A DNA stretch of 52,581 bases from Stenotrophomonas raiganjensis (SeqCode) (lineage in GTDB: Bacteria; Pseudomonadota; Gammaproteobacteria; Xanthomonadales; Xanthomonadaceae). Made by a program: the position numbers and the translations under genes. A model generated the notes under the pieces. That model did not search any database. It was not told the DNA's origin and saw only the letters and a program-made list of their open reading frames with translations. Of the stretch, positions 50,652-52,581 are shown in pieces. Positions within the stretch are counted from its first letter, which is position 1. Every line of letters starts with the position of its first letter. The DNA lies in assembly GCF_030658505.1 (NCBI RefSeq), contig NZ_JAUTXR010000107.1, positions 1 through 52,581 on the forward strand, in the 5' to 3' direction.

Positions 50652-52094
50652 ATGGCAGCCCCCACGCTGCACCGGCCGCACCCCATGTCCACATCGCCAT
50701 CGACCTACAACCGCCAGCGCCCCCTGCTGTGGCTGGTGTCCTTGGCGATCTTCATGCAGATGCTGGACTCGACCATCGTCAACACGGCGTTGCCGGCGAT
50801 GGCGGCCAGCCTGGGCGAAAGCCCGCTGCAGATGCAGTCGGTGGTGTTCAGCTACGCGCTGGCAGTGGCCACCTTCATTCCTGCCTCCGGCTGGATCGCC
50901 GACCGCTACGGCACCCGCCGCACCTTCCTGGTGGCGATCATCCTGTTCACCCTCGGCTCGCTGGCCTGCGCACTGGCCCAGCACCTGCACCAGCTGGTCG
51001 GCGCGCGCGTGCTGCAGGGCATTGGCGGCGCGATGCTGCTGCCGGTCGGGCGGCTGGCGGTGATGCGGTCGGTGCCGCGCGAGGATTTCCTGCGCGCGAT
51101 GAGCTTCATCGCCATCCCCGCACTGGTCGGCCCGCTGATCGGCCCCACCCTGGGCGGCTGGCTGGTGGAGATCGCGTCGTGGCACTGGGTGTTCCTGATC
51201 AACCTGCCGATCGGCGTGATCGGATTCATCGCCGCGATGAAGATCATGCCCGACCACTACGCCAGCCATCGCACCCGTTTCGACCTGCGCGGCTACATCA
51301 TGCTGGCCTTCGCGATGGTGGTGCTGTCACTGGCGCTGGACGGCATTTCCGGGCTGGGCACCCCGCACGCGCTGGTGATGCTGATGACCGTTGCCGGCCT
51401 GGCAGCACTGGTGGGCTACTGGCTGCACGCGGCCAACTCGACCGCCCCGTTGTTCTCGCTGGCACTGTTCCGCGTGCCCAGCTACCGCATCGGCATCCTC
51501 GGCAACCTGTTCTCGCGCATCGGCAGCAGTGCCATGCCGATGCTGATTCCACTGCTGCTGCAGGTCGGCCTCGGCCTCGGCCCGATGAACGCCGGCCTGA
51601 TGATGGTGCCCGTAGCGGCGGCTGGCATGGTGTCGAAGAAGCTGGCAGTGAAGCTGGTCGAGCGCTACGGCTACCGCCGCGTGCTGATGGTCAACACCGT
51701 GCTGGTGGGCCTGGCGATGGCCAGCTTCATCCTGATGACGCCGGGCCAGCACCTGGCCTGGCGCCTGTTGCAGTTGGCGTTCTTCGGCGCGGTCAATTCG
51801 CTGCAGTTCACCGTGATGAACACCGTGACCCTGCGTGATCTGGACCGCGAATTCGCCAGTTCCGGCAACAGCCTGCTGTCGATGGTGATGATGCTCGCAG
51901 CCGGCTTCGGTGCCGCTGCAGCCGGCAGCCTGCTGGCCGCGTTCGGCAGCCACCTGGACAGCAACAGCGCCACCGCCGCGCTGCATGCCACGTTCATCTG
52001 CGTGGGAGCGATCACCCTGACCTCGACGATGATCTTCTGGCAGTTGCCCGATACCAAGCCGGAGCCACGGCAGGTCGAGCACGTTGCGGAGTGA
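50652..52094 (+). CDS. DHA2-family MFS efflux transporter (MdtD-like)
   Basis: Inner-membrane drug/proton antiporter of the 14-TM DHA2 type. The hallmark LDSTIVNTALPAMAASL follows TM1, the motif A GWIADRYGTRRTFL lies between TM2 and TM3, and motif C-like RVLQGIGGAMLLPVGRLAVMRSVPRE lies beyond. Overall it resembles MdtD. Length 480 residues if the first ATG is used; an ATG at 50685 would give 469. Neither has a good ribosome site. No membrane-fusion partner gene is adjacent. Confidence 0.9.
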   Translation: MAAPTLHRPHPMSTSPSTYNRQRPLLWLVSLAIFMQMLDSTIVNTALPAMAASLGESPLQMQSVVFSYALAVATFIPASGWIADRYGTRRTFLVAIILFTLGSLACALAQHLHQLVGARVLQGIGGAMLLPVGRLAVMRSVPREDFLRAMSFIAIPALVGPLIGPTLGGWLVEIASWHWVFLINLPIGVIGFIAAMKIMPDHYASHRTRFDLRGYIMLAFAMVVLSLALDGISGLGTPHALVMLMTVAGLAALVGYWLHAANSTAPLFSLALFRVPSYRIGILGNLFSRIGSSAMPMLIPLLLQVGLGLGPMNAGLMMVPVAAAGMVSKKLAVKLVERYGYRRVLMVNTVLVGLAMASFILMTPGQHLAWRLLQLAFFGAVNSLQFTVMNTVTLRDLDREFASSGNSLLSMVMMLAAGFGAAAAGSLLAAFGSHLDSNSATAALHATFICVGAITLTSTMIFWQLPDTKPEPRQVEHVAE

Positions 52095-52106
52095 GGGTGG
52101 TTCGGC

Positions 52107-52125
52107 AGGGCCTGCGGCCCTGCAC
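52107..52125 (+). terminator. Possible terminator after the MFS gene
   Basis: GCAGGGCC and GGCCCTGC pair perfectly around TGC, 12 bases after the stop, without a T-tract. Confidence 0.45.
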
Positions 52126-52290
52126 CTGCAGAGGCTTCAAGCCAAGGCAACAGCCGAAGCAAAAGCTGGCGTCCTAAGGGATGGCGGGGTGGATCCGGTT
52201 GCGGGAGACGCCGTAAACCCATCCCTGGGGGCTTGGCCGCGGCATCCATGCCGCGGACACTCCCGCAACCGGACCCACCCCGCCTTCGAC
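52115..52290 (-). repeat. Composite intergenic repeat, copy B (inverted)
   Basis: Read on the minus strand it carries the same modules as copy A: palindrome GCGGCATGGATGCCGC, AAGCCCCCAGGGATGGGTTT with ACGGCGT, CACCCCGCCATCCC, GCTTCGGCTGTTGCC and TTGAAGCCTCTGC. In addition GGTTGCGGGAG / CTCCCGCAACC and GGCGGGGTGG / CCACCCCGCC bracket it as inverted repeats. No coding sequence is visible from 52095 to the window end. Confidence 0.7.
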
Positions 52291-52308
52291 AGAATTCTGC
52301 GATCTGCA

Positions 52309-52398
52309 GTAGATCCACGCCAAGCGTGGATGCCTTTCGATATCAATTCGACAAATTCGATCACGATAGAGATTCATCCACGCATGGCGTGGATCTAC
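52309..52398. repeat. Inverted GTAG-REP dimer (ATCCACGC stem)
   Basis: Left unit GTAGATCCACGCCAAGCGTGGAT, right unit ATCCACGCATGGCGTGGAT ending CTAC, with a 45-base AT-richer linker unlike the rest of the window. Confidence 0.85.
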
Positions 52399-52450
52399 CC
52401 GATCGCGAAAATCTGTCAGAGGTGGGGCGGTGTGGGCTTGCAGGACCGTT

Positions 52451-52581
52451 GGCGCCATGGATGGCGCCATCGAGCCCCCATGGACGGGTTTACGGCGTGT
52501 CCTGACCACCCACAGTGCCCCGCCATCCCACGAAATGCCCGCTTTGGCTTTGGCTTTGGCTTTGGCTGTTGCCGTTGCATT
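52451..52581 (+). repeat. Composite intergenic repeat, copy C
   Basis: GGCGCCATGGATGGCGCC palindrome, then GAGCCCCCATGGACGGGTTT and ACGGCGTGTCC, CCCCGCCATCCCA and a TTTGGC-rich tail with GCTGTTGCC, cut by the window end. Same orientation as copy A and lacking the 82-base hairpin insertion of that copy. Confidence 0.72.
52543..52566 (+). repeat. Hexamer tandem repeat (TTTGGC)x4
   Basis: Four perfect tandem TTTGGC copies inside the tail of composite repeat copy C. Copies A and B have only one or two degenerate versions, so the number varies between copies. Confidence 0.8.

Overview
The window is ordinary chromosomal DNA of a high-GC gammaproteobacterium, most likely Stenotrophomonas maltophilia or a close relative (Xanthomonadaceae). 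The reasons are the many GTAG-headed palindromic intergenic repeats of the SMAG/REP type, a chromosomal AAC(6')-Iz-like aminoglycoside acetyltransferase, and the gene content. I see no tRNA, rRNA, CRISPR array, prophage, plasmid gene or transposase. I recognise 43 protein genes. They are dense and mostly core functions, with short intergenic spaces that often hold hairpins.

Layout. 0-5.1 kb: lipoprotein M2 peptidase, small conserved protein, siderophore-interacting flavoreductase and a Bcr/CflA-type exporter. 5.3-8.5 kb: tandem glycine riboswitch and gcvP. 8.5-11.2 kb: VOC protein, amino acid permease and PAS-AraC regulator. 11.3-14.7 kb: large HPII-type catalase katE, a histone-H1-like Lys/Ala protein and an alpha/beta hydrolase. 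14.8-20.3 kb: two unrecognised envelope proteins, a chemotaxis receptor with a candidate sigma-28 promoter, an L,D-transpeptidase/M23 pair and an unrecognised membrane protein. 20.4-24.3 kb: hflK-hflC-yjeT(DUF2065)-purA, the same order as in E. coli. 24.4-28.3 kb: acuI-like reductase, orphan PilH-like regulator, cbpA, peroxiredoxin and ferritin-like protein. 28.3-35.7 kb: alpha-2-macroglobulin yfhM with pbpC. 35.8-45.2 kb: complete methylcitrate locus prpB-prpC-acnD-prpF-prpD with divergent prpR. 45.3-50.6 kb: pdxH-aac(6'), a D-glycerate-3-kinase-like protein, dodecin, aroK-aroB, a WGR protein and hemE. 50.6-52.1 kb: 14-TM-type MFS exporter.

The methylcitrate locus is the most complete functional unit. 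Propionyl-CoA is condensed by PrpC, dehydrated by AcnD with PrpF and/or by PrpD, and cleaved by PrpB. PrpR is a sigma-54 activator, and a near-consensus -24/-12 promoter lies just upstream of prpB with direct repeats behind it.

The most unusual signals are in the repeats. Four genes (pbpC, prpR, aac(6'), aroB) end with a TAG stop codon that is the TAG of a repeat's GTAG head, although TAG is otherwise rare here. A separate larger composite intergenic element, which I cannot name, occurs at the left edge and twice (in opposite orientations) at the right edge. I did not find a clear new multi-gene system; the window is mainly core genome with interesting regulatory and repeat structure.
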